Shown here piece by piece: positions 57,549 through 64,000 of a stretch of DNA of 64,000 nt. This stretch comes from Caldinitratiruptor microaerophilus (GTDB taxonomy: Bacteria; Bacillota; Sulfobacillia; Symbiobacteriales; ZC4RG38): NCBI RefSeq assembly GCF_025999835.1, contig NZ_AP025628.1, positions 2,418,001 through 2,482,000 of the forward strand, written 5' to 3'. Within the stretch, counting starts at the first letter, position 1; each line of letters starts with the position of its first letter. The notes under the pieces were generated by a model, which searched no databases, had not been told where the DNA came from, and saw only the letters and a list, made by a program, of their open reading frames with translations. The position numbers were made by a program, and so were the translations under genes.

Positions 57549-58947
57549 CACTCCGGAGCCGCTGGCCGTAGTCGCGCGCGACCCGCCAGATGTCGCCGGC
57601 GCCGAGGGTGATCACCAGGTCGCCGGGGCGCGCCTCGCGGAGAAGGAAGCGCACGATCTCCTCCGGGTCGCTCAGGAGGTGCACCGCCGCGCCCCGGGCC
57701 TGGCGCACCCGTTCTGCCAGCACCTGCCCGGAGACGCCGGGGATCGGACGCTCGCCCGGAGGCGAGTAGATCTCGGTCAGCACGACCACGTCGGCGTCGC
57801 CGAAGGCGTGGCCGAACTCGTCGAGGAGACTGGCCGTGCGGGTGTAGCGATGGGGCTGGAACACGGCGATCACCCGCCCCGGCGGCCCGACCACCTCCCG
57901 GGCAGCCCGCAGGGTCGCGCGGATCTCCGTGGGGTGGTGGGCGTAGTCGTCCACCACCCGGATGCCCCCTGCCTCGGCCAGGACCTGGAACCGGCGCCTT
58001 GCCCCGCGGTACCGCGCCAGGGCCGCCGCCATGCGGGGGAAGGGTACGCCGAGCAGGTGGCCGACGGCCAGCGCCGCCAGGGCGTTCTGCACGTTGTGCC
58101 GGCCGGGGACGCCGAGCCTCACCTCCCCGGCGGGCCGGCCCTGGTGCACGGCCGTGAAGACCGGGCCGGCCGGCTCGACCCGCACCCCGGACGCGGTCCA
58201 GTCGGGGGCGGGCTCAGGCCCCGCGCCCAGCCCGTAGAGGACGACCCGGACCCGCCCCGCCTCGGCGCGGGCGAGCTCCAGGGCCCGGGGGTCGTCGGCG
58301 CACGCCACGATGGCGCCGCCGGGGCGGACCTGGCCCAGGAAGCGGCGGTAAGCGTCGACCACGTTGGCGAAGTCGCCGCCGTAGTGCTCCAGGTGCTCCG
58401 GCTCGATGTTCGTGACCACCGCGATCCGGGGCGTGTAGCGGAGGAAGCTGCCGTCGCTCTCGTCCGCCTCCGCCACCACGTAGGGCCCGCGGCCCACCTT
58501 CGCGGTACCCCCGAAGTGGTCCACCTCGCCCCCCACCAGCACGGTGGGGTCGAGGCCGCCCTCTTCCAGGATCGTCGCGGTCATCGCCGTGGTGGTCGTC
58601 TTTCCGTGGGTCCCCGTGACGGCGATGCCCTCGCGGTCGTTGACGAACCGAGCCAGCAGCTCCGACCGGTGAAGCAGGGGGATCCCCGCCTCCCGGGCGG
58701 CGACCCGCTCGGGGTTGTCCGCGGGGACGTCGGTCGAGTACACCACGACGTCGGCGCCCTGCACGTGCGCCGGGTCGTGCCCGATGTACACGGTCGCCCC
58801 CAGGCGCTCGAGCGCCTCGGTGCGGTCGCTCCGGCGGGCGTCGCTGCCGGTGACCACGTGCCCCGTCTCCAGGAGCACGCGCGCCAGCCCGCTCATCCCG
58901 TACCCGCCGATGCCGATGAAGTGCACCCGCTGCCCCACGCTCACCAC
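57541..58947 (-). CDS. murC: UDP-N-acetylmuramate--L-alanine ligase
   Basis: A 468-residue Mur ligase. The N-terminal UDP-binding domain opens [20 protein letters not shown], the central ATP-binding domain has [20 protein letters not shown], and the substrate domain has [18 protein letters not shown]. It adds L-alanine to UDP-MurNAc. The start is GTG 58947, one of two tandem GTG codons. It sits upstream of guaB and downstream of the hexapeptide proteins, not in a full mur-fts cluster. Confidence 0.97.
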
Positions 58948-59008
58948 TGCCCAGCACCTCTAAGGAAGGAGTCTTGCCCGGCGTCCGGATCGCAAACCGG
59001 CGGCCGCC

Positions 59009-59524
59009 TCAGCGCTCCTCCCGGTACGCCCTCGCCAGTTCTTCATATGCCCGGGCGCCCTCGTGGACCAGGCGGCGCACCTCCTCCTCCGACAGGACCC
59101 GCACGGCCCGGGCCGGCACGCCGACGACGAGCGATCGGGCCGGGAATTCCTTCCCTTCCGGGACGACCGCCCCGGCGGCGACGACGCAGCCCTCGCCCAG
59201 TCGCACCCCGTTCATCACCACGGCGCCCATGCCGATCAGGCAGTGGTCGCCCACCGTGCAGCCGTGCACGATCGCCCGGTGGCCGACCACGCACCCCTCG
59301 CCGATCGTGCACGGAAAACCCGGGTCCGCGTGCAGCACCGCCCCGTCCTGGATGTTGGTGCGGGCCCCGATGCGGATGCGGTCCTCGTCCCCCCGCACCA
59401 CGGCGCCGAACCAGATGCTCGCCTCCGGCCCCACCTCGACCTTTCCAATGACGTATGCCCCGTCCGCGACGAAGGCCGAGGGGTGGATCACCGGAGCCTC
59501 TCCCCGAAACGCCCTGACCGGCAT
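59009..59524 (-). CDS. Gamma-class carbonic anhydrase-like protein
   Basis: A 171-residue left-handed beta-helix protein. Repeats such as GKVEVGPEASIWFGAVVRGD and RIGARTNIQDGAVLHADPGF form hexapeptide turns, and the metal-site histidines appear in AVLHAD, GHRAIVHGCTVGDHCL. The C-terminal helix (SEEEVRRLVHEGARAYEELA) closes the trimer. The group includes CamH-type enzymes and proteins of unproven activity (YrdA-like). It lies just after the acyltransferase and before murC in the same direction. Confidence 0.85.
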   Translation of the reverse strand: MPVRAFRGEAPVIHPSAFVADGAYVIGKVEVGPEASIWFGAVVRGDEDRIRIGARTNIQDGAVLHADPGFPCTIGEGCVVGHRAIVHGCTVGDHCLIGMGAVVMNGVRLGEGCVVAAGAVVPEGKEFPARSLVVGVPARAVRVLSEEEVRRLVHEGARAYEELARAYREER

Positions 59525-59549
59525 GTGCCGCCTCCTCCGTTTCCTGACG

Positions 59550-60083
59550 TCAAATGTGTTCGACGCCGCCCCGGACGCTCGGGGGGTCGTCCGCCCCGTC
59601 CGCTCGCCGGATGGGCCGCGCGGGGACGCCGCCCACCACCGCCCCCGGGGGGACGTCGCGGTTCACCAGGCTCATGGCCGAGACCGTCGCCCCCTTGCCG
59701 ATGACCACCCCGGGCAACACCGTGCAGTTCGCGCCGATCATCGCCCCTTCGCCGATGACCACCGGCCCGGTGCGCCAGCCGTCGACCAGGAACTCGTGGC
59801 AGAGGACGACCGTGTTGTAGCCGATCACCGCGTTGTCCTCGATCGTGATGAGCTGCGGGAAGAAGATGTCGAAGACCGCCGCCAGGCCGACGGACACGTG
59901 CCGCCCCACCCTCATCCCCGTCAGCCGGTAGAGGAAGTTCTTGAGCGTCAGGGAAGGGCTGTAGCGGGCGGCGTAGATGCAGAGGAAGTTCCAGACGACC
60001 CGCAGCGGATGCACCATCCGGGGCCAGGACTGGAGCGAGTTGTAGGGGCCCCGGTTCTGGTGGTAGGTGAGGCGCCGGGCCAC
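59550..60083 (-). CDS. Hexapeptide-repeat acyltransferase
   Basis: A 177-residue protein with a left-handed beta-helix and no signal peptide. The N-terminal part (VHPLRVVWNFLCIYAARYSP) is hydrophobic and may be peripheral membrane, followed by LITIEDNAVIGYNTVVLCHE and the acyltransferase active site GPVVIGEGAMIGANCTVLPG, then GATVSAMSLVNRDVPPGAVV. It resembles LpxA/serine acetyltransferase-like enzymes that modify envelope glycans. The acceptor is not known. It lies 6 bases after the tsaD stop and precedes the gamma-carbonic anhydrase-like gene. Confidence 0.75.
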   Translation of the reverse strand: MARRLTYHQNRGPYNSLQSWPRMVHPLRVVWNFLCIYAARYSPSLTLKNFLYRLTGMRVGRHVSVGLAAVFDIFFPQLITIEDNAVIGYNTVVLCHEFLVDGWRTGPVVIGEGAMIGANCTVLPGVVIGKGATVSAMSLVNRDVPPGAVVGGVPARPIRRADGADDPPSVRGGVEHI

Positions 60084-60089
60084 GTCCCC

Positions 60090-61094
60090 TCATCCCTCCA
60101 GGATGCCAAGGTTCGGGTCCACCGCCAGGTCGAGCCCGTCCACCCGGCCGCCGTGGCGCCAGACGTGATAACCCGCCGCGGCGATCATGGCGGCGTTGTC
60201 CGTGCACAGGGCCGGCGGCGGGTACAGGACCCGGATGCCGAGCGGCGCCGCCCGCTCCTCCACGGCCTGCCGGAGCGCCTGGTTCGCCGCCACCCCGCCC
60301 GCGAGGAGGAGGGTCCGCACCCCGCGTTCCCGGGCCGCCCGGACCGCCTTGGTGGCCAGCACCTCCACGACGGCCGCCTGAAAGGCGGCGGCGATGTCCT
60401 CCCGCCGGTGGCGCTCCGGCTCGTCGCGCACCATGTACAGGACGGCCGTCTTGAGCCCGCTGAAGCTGAAGTCGTACGAGCCCTCCAGCCACGGCCGGGG
60501 CATGGGCACTGCGCCGGGGTCGCCGTCGCGGGCCAGGCGCTCGAGGTGGGGGCCGCCCGGGTAGGGCAGGCCGAGGAGGCGCGCCACCTTGTCGAACGCC
60601 TCGCCGGCGGCGTCGTCCCGGGTGCGGCCCAGAAGTTCCATCTCGCCGTGTCCTGCCATGTAGACCAGGTCCGTGTGGCCACCGGAGACCACGAGGCAGA
60701 CGAGGGGGAACTCCGGCGGATCGGGGCGGAGGAAGTTCGCGTAGATGTGACCCTGCAGGTGGTTGACCCCGACCAGGGGCACGCCGAGGGCGAAGGCGAT
60801 GGCCTTGGCGGCCGAGACCCCGACCAGCAGGGTTCCGACCAGTCCGGGCCCCGCGGTCGCCGCCACCAGGTCAATCCCCCCCAGGTCGACGCCGGCCTGT
60901 GCCAGGGCTTCGCGCAGGGTGGGGACGATGTTTTCCAGGTGCTGGCGCGACGCGACCTCGGGCACCACCCCCCCGTACTTTCGGTGCAGGTCGGCCTGGG
61001 TGGCGATCACACTGGCGAGCACCCGCCGGCCGTCCTCCACGACGGCCGCGGCGGTCTCGTCACAGGAGGTCTCGATCCCGAGGACCCGGGTCAC
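60090..61094 (-). CDS. tsaD: tRNA N6-threonylcarbamoyltransferase
   Basis: A 334-residue Kae1/Qri7 family protein of the t6A37 pathway. The metal ligands are in [14 protein letters not shown] and the later CTDNAAMIA; it opens [20 protein letters not shown] and has [20 protein letters not shown] with [12 protein letters not shown]. It works with TsaB, TsaE and TsaC, which are not in this window. The start is GTG 61094; it overlaps the end of rnhA by 35 bases. The upstream gene rnhA shares its direction. Confidence 0.97.
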   Translation of the reverse strand: MTRVLGIETSCDETAAAVVEDGRRVLASVIATQADLHRKYGGVVPEVASRQHLENIVPTLREALAQAGVDLGGIDLVAATAGPGLVGTLLVGVSAAKAIAFALGVPLVGVNHLQGHIYANFLRPDPPEFPLVCLVVSGGHTDLVYMAGHGEMELLGRTRDDAAGEAFDKVARLLGLPYPGGPHLERLARDGDPGAVPMPRPWLEGSYDFSFSGLKTAVLYMVRDEPERHRREDIAAAFQAAVVEVLATKAVRAARERGVRTLLLAGGVAANQALRQAVEERAAPLGIRVLYPPPALCTDNAAMIAAAGYHVWRHGGRVDGLDLAVDPNLGILEG

Positions 61095-61548
61095 GCTGCC
61101 CCCGCACCTCCTCCTCGGCGCGCCGGGCCGCCGCACGGGCCAGCGCGTCGCATCGCTCGTTGTACGCGTGCCCCGCGTGGCCCCGGACCTTTCGCCACTC
61201 GACCTGGTGGACCGTCACCAGCTCCAGAAGCCGCTCCCACAGGTCGCGGTTCTCCACCGGCTGCCTGTCCGCGGTCCGCCAGCCCGTGCGCCGCCAGCGC
61301 TCCAGCCAGCCCTGGCGGAAGGCGTTGACCACGTAGGCGCTGTCCGAGTACAGCTTGACCCGGCAGGGCTCCTTCAGCGCCTGCAGCCCCTCGATGGCCG
61401 CGCGGAGCTCCATGCGGTTGTTGGTCGTGCTCGTCTCGTACCCGCTCAGCTCCTTCTCGTGCGGGCCGTAAACGAGGATCGCTGCCCAGCCCCCGGGGCC
61501 GGGGTTTCCGGAGCAGGCGCCGTCCGTGTAGATCTCAACCTCGCGCAT
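61060..61548 (-). CDS. rnhA: Ribonuclease HI
   Basis: A 162-residue RNase H that degrades RNA in RNA-DNA hybrids. The catalytic carboxylates lie in [20 protein letters not shown], then [31 protein letters not shown] and [15 protein letters not shown] (with the flexible His loop). The basic C-terminal tail is longer than in E. coli RNase HI. ATG 61548 is 10 bases after the hypothetical gene's stop. Confidence 0.96.
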   Translation of the reverse strand: MREVEIYTDGACSGNPGPGGWAAILVYGPHEKELSGYETSTTNNRMELRAAIEGLQALKEPCRVKLYSDSAYVVNAFRQGWLERWRRTGWRTADRQPVENRDLWERLLELVTVHQVEWRKVRGHAGHAYNERCDALARAAARRAEEEVRGQRDPGPRDRDLL

Positions 61549-61558
61549 TACTCAGATT

Positions 61559-61876
61559 CTACCACAGCTCCACGCGGACCGTGCCCCCGGCCCCGTACCC
61601 GCCCTCCGCGCCGTCGAGCCACGGCAGGCGCGCCATGCGCGCCACCTCCAGGACCGGCGCGGGCTCCCCCTCCACCTGCCCGCGCAGGTCCCCGGCGGCG
61701 CGCGCCAGCCTGCCCGCGTACACGTCGAGAGTGACCCGGCGGCTGCGGAGGAGCACGACCGCCTCTCCCTTCCCGTTCACGAGGGCGTGCGTGGCGCCGG
61801 AGACGGGCTGCCCGGCGAGGGGCACCACCCGCCCGGTCGCGGCGAACGTTGACCCCAGGCGGTGCGACTTCACCAC
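61559..61876 (-). CDS. Small hypothetical protein upstream of rnhA
   Basis: A 105-residue protein with no recognised family. It has no signal or membrane segment; the middle is VSGATHALVNGKGEAVVLLR, then a mixed strand/helix region. Codons mostly end in G or C, as in genuine genes here. GTG 61876 is the first supported start. It lies 10 bases before rnhA, so it is probably co-transcribed with rnhA and tsaD. The 5' end lies beside the divergent aminotransferase gene. Confidence 0.6.
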   Translation of the reverse strand: MVKSHRLGSTFAATGRVVPLAGQPVSGATHALVNGKGEAVVLLRSRRVTLDVYAGRLARAAGDLRGQVEGEPAPVLEVARMARLPWLDGAEGGYGAGGTVRVELW

Positions 61877-61996
61877 CCCCCGTCACGTGTCCCCTGCTTC
61901 CACCTATGCGCCGCCCGGACCCGGGGTGCCCCCGTCCCCGCGGGGCAGGGGACGCCGGCGACGATGTCCAATTCCAACGGCAGGGAGGTGGGCCCC

Positions 61997-63187
61997 TTGG
62001 AGCGGCCGTCACGTCTGCGGCAGCTCGCCAGCAGCGTCTTCGCCCAGATGGACGAGGCCCGGCGGCGCGCCGTCCGGGCCGGAATGGACGTCATCAACCT
62101 CAGCGTCGGATCGCCGGACCTCCCGCCTGCCCCCCACGTGGTGGAAGCGCTCCGGGAGGCGGCCCTCGATCCCCACGCGTACGGGTACCCGCTGCGGGAC
62201 CTGCCCGAGTTCCGGGAGGCGGTGGCCGCCTGGTACCGGAGCCGGTTCGGGGTCGACCTCGACCCGGACACCGAGGTCCTCGGCCTCATCGGCTCCCAGG
62301 AGGGGCTCGGCCACCTCGCCCTGGCGCTGACGGACCCCGGGGACCTGGTCCTCGTGCCCGACCCCGGCTACCCGATCTACACGGCGGGCCCGGTGCTCGC
62401 CGGCGCCCGGCTGTACCCGTATCCGCTGCGGCCGGAAAACGGCTTCGTGCTCGACCCGGAGGACATCCCGCCGGACGTCTGGCGGCAGGCGAAGCTCCTC
62501 CTCGTGAACTACCCGTCCAACCCGCTCGCCGCCGTGGCGGACCGCGACTTCTTCGCCCGGATCGTCGAGTACGCCCGTCGCTACCGCGTGGTCGTGTGCC
62601 ACGACAACGCCTACTCCGAGCTCGCCTTCGACGGATACCGCCCGCCCAGCTTCCTCGAGGTGCCGGGAGCCCGGGAGGTCGGGATCGAGATCAACTCCCT
62701 GTCGAAGACCTTCAGCATGGCGGGGTGTCGCGTCGCCTACGCGGTGGGCAACCGCGAGGTGATCGCCGCTCTGGCCGAGGTGAAGGGCCACCTCGACTAC
62801 GGCATCTTCCGCCCGATCCAGCGGGCCGCCATCGCTGCCCTGACCGGTCCGCAGGACAGCGTGCGGCAGGTGGCGGCCACGTACCAGGAGCGGCGGGACG
62901 TGCTCGTCCGCGAGCTGCGGGCCGCCGGCTGGGACGTGCCCTCGCCGCGCGCCACGATGTTCCTCTGGGCGCCGCTTCCGCCGGGGCACCGCGACTCGGC
63001 GGCCTTCGCCGCCGCCCTGCTGGAGCGCACGGGGGTCGCGGTCACGCCGGGCGCCGGGTTCGGCCCCCGGGGTGAGGGATACGTGCGCATCGCCCTCGTG
63101 CAGCCGGCCGAGCGGCTGCGGGAGGCGGCGCGCCGCATCCGGGAATCGGGGGTGCTGGCCGGGGCGGGGGCCGCGGCGGCGGGCTGA
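61997..63187 (+). CDS. Class I/II aminotransferase, LL-diaminopimelate aminotransferase-like
   Basis: A 396-residue PLP enzyme. Family blocks: NLSVGSPDLPPAPHVVEALR, the AYGYPLRDLPEFREAVAAWY region, PDPGYPIYTAGPVL, VNYPSNPLAAVADRDFFARI and the PLP lysine in EINSLSKTFSMAGCRVAYAV. This resembles DapL and PatA-like enzymes; the substrate is not proven. TTG 61997 follows a strong GGGAGGTG 6-8 bases upstream; ATG 61964 is an alternative. It is divergent from the hypothetical gene and convergent with the TetR gene. Confidence 0.8.
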   Translation: MERPSRLRQLASSVFAQMDEARRRAVRAGMDVINLSVGSPDLPPAPHVVEALREAALDPHAYGYPLRDLPEFREAVAAWYRSRFGVDLDPDTEVLGLIGSQEGLGHLALALTDPGDLVLVPDPGYPIYTAGPVLAGARLYPYPLRPENGFVLDPEDIPPDVWRQAKLLLVNYPSNPLAAVADRDFFARIVEYARRYRVVVCHDNAYSELAFDGYRPPSFLEVPGAREVGIEINSLSKTFSMAGCRVAYAVGNREVIAALAEVKGHLDYGIFRPIQRAAIAALTGPQDSVRQVAATYQERRDVLVRELRAAGWDVPSPRATMFLWAPLPPGHRDSAAFAAALLERTGVAVTPGAGFGPRGEGYVRIALVQPAERLREAARRIRESGVLAGAGAAAAG

Positions 63188-63199
63188 CCCCGGGCCGCG

Positions 63200-63772
63200 C
63201 TAGCGGACCACGATGCCGTTGAACAGCACGTCCACGAAGAAGTCGGCCATCTCCTCGAGGCTCATCCGGCCGCCGGGACGGTACCACCGGTAGAACCAGT
63301 TGCAGGCGCCCAGCACCGTGCGGATCACCAGCGGGGGGTCGAGCGGGCGGAAGACGCCCTGTTCGACCCCTTCCTGGTAGATTCTCTCCACCAGGCGGTT
63401 GTACCGCTCCGTCTCCCGCTTCACGATGGCCTGCTGCTCTGGCGTGAGGGCGTAGGCCTCCCGCAGGAAGATCGTCAGGTGGCCCAGGTTCGTGGCGATC
63501 CCCATGAGGTGGTGGCGCACGGCCTGGGCGAACTTCTCCCGCGGGGGCAGGTCGCTCGCGGCGATCTCCGCCAGACGGCCGATGTACTGGTCCAGCGCCT
63601 CCTGGATGATCATGACCAGGAGGTCTTCCTTGCTGGAGATGTAGTGGTACAGGCTGCCCTTCTGCAGCCCCACCGCGTCGGCGATATCCTGCATCGACGT
63701 GGCGTGGTAGCCCTTCTTCATGAACAGCTCGACCGACGCGTTCACGATGTCTGTGAGCTTGTTCGTCGACAT
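63200..63772 (-). CDS. TetR-family transcriptional regulator
   Basis: A 190-residue regulator. The N-terminal helix-turn-helix is GYHATSMQDIADAVGLQKGS then LYHYISSKEDLLVMIIQEAL, typical of fatty-acid/acyl-CoA-type TetR proteins such as FadR and PfmR. The C-terminal ligand domain is all-helical. ATG 63772 follows GGAGGGGG. A palindromic operator candidate lies 52 bases upstream (63824-63839). It is divergent from a plus-strand gene starting at 63970. Confidence 0.9.
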   Translation of the reverse strand: MSTNKLTDIVNASVELFMKKGYHATSMQDIADAVGLQKGSLYHYISSKEDLLVMIIQEALDQYIGRLAEIAASDLPPREKFAQAVRHHLMGIATNLGHLTIFLREAYALTPEQQAIVKRETERYNRLVERIYQEGVEQGVFRPLDPPLVIRTVLGACNWFYRWYRPGGRMSLEEMADFFVDVLFNGIVVR

Positions 63773-63823
63773 CGGTGCCCCCTCCGCGGGCACGGTACGG
63801 GACCGGCGTGTCCGGCCGGCCGT

Positions 63824-63839
63824 TACCGACCGTTTGGTA
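63824..63839. promoter_or_regulatory. TetR operator candidate
   Basis: TACCGACCGTTTGGTA is a pseudopalindrome in the divergent intergenic region between the TetR gene and the partial gene at the window end. From memory it fits the TACCGACCGNTNGGTN consensus described for the Thermus PfmR-type repressor. A related copy lies upstream of the thiolase gene. Confidence 0.6.
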
Positions 63840-63969
63840 GGAACCGTTTCGGGAATTCGAGCCCGGCCGCCGATTCCCTGCGCCGGGCGATCGCCGGGCT
63901 GCCGTGGGCTGGCGCCGGGATAGCATGGGCGGCGGGCCGGGAAAGATTCGAGCCGGAGGTGAGGAGCGC

Positions 63970-64000
63970 GTGCACCCCAAGCAGGAAGCGCTCCGCTTCA
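63970..64000 (+). CDS. Unidentified gene start, cut by window edge
   Basis: A GGAGGTGA site lies 8-10 bases before GTG 63970, and only ten codons (VHPKQEALRF) are visible. It is divergent from the TetR gene and probably regulated by it. Ten residues are not enough to assign a function. Confidence 0.45.
   Translation, partial: MHPKQEALRF

Overview
The window is a very GC-rich bacterial chromosome segment with almost wall-to-wall genes. It carries four sporulation-associated genes (a YyaC-type protein, an alpha/beta-type small acid-soluble spore protein, a GerMN lipoprotein and a sporulation-style sigma factor), CIRCE-controlled groESL, Bacillus-style ARG boxes and meso-diaminopimelate dehydrogenase. 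Together these suggest an endospore-forming, high-GC Firmicute of the Symbiobacterium type, probably thermophilic. That placement is inferred from gene content; no rRNA gene is present. I see no prophage, CRISPR array or intact insertion sequence.

Layout. Positions 1-8.2 kb hold purine genes on the minus strand: an NCS2 purine permease, purE, purB and purC behind a ykkC-family leader (most likely PRPP-sensing), then guaA and hpt, with guaB further on at 56-57.5 kb. From 8.3 to 14 kb come an inosine/xanthosine triphosphatase, a histidine kinase/response regulator pair followed by two small membrane proteins of unknown function, a sigma factor and a DinB-like protein. Five tRNA genes (Asn, Phe, Lys, Gly, Ala) form one operon at 14.1-14.8 kb with a clear promoter and terminator. 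From 14.9 to 30.6 kb lie ddh, carAB and almost the whole arginine pathway (argC, a short argA, argJ, argB, argD, argG, argH). Three arginine promoters share the same geometry, with two ARG boxes lying over the -35 and -10 hexamers.

Positions 30.6-42.4 kb form the accessory region: a VapBC toxin-antitoxin pair, a gene fragment, an ECF-type transporter of unknown substrate behind a hairpin-rich leader, a decayed TnpB-like transposase gene, a membrane metal-dependent hydrolase, a MacB-like ABC exporter pair, a Tat-exported multicopper oxidase and an MscS channel. Positions 42.5-50.1 kb hold groESL and molybdenum cofactor genes (moaC, moaA, two moeA-type genes, one fused to a periplasmic-binding-like domain), with a candidate Moco riboswitch before moaA. 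Positions 50.2-64 kb hold a YkvI-like transporter, a thiolase/cupin/3-hydroxyacyl-CoA dehydrogenase operon, gerMN, murA, guaB, murC, two left-handed beta-helix proteins, tsaD, rnhA, a DapL-like aminotransferase and a TetR regulator. A sequence matching the operator of that TetR class lies upstream of the regulator, and a related copy lies upstream of the thiolase gene.

The window is mostly housekeeping biosynthesis. The most unusual elements are regulatory: the purine leader, the three near-identical ARG-box promoters, the leader of the ECF transporter, and the putative TetR operators linking two loci 10 kb apart.
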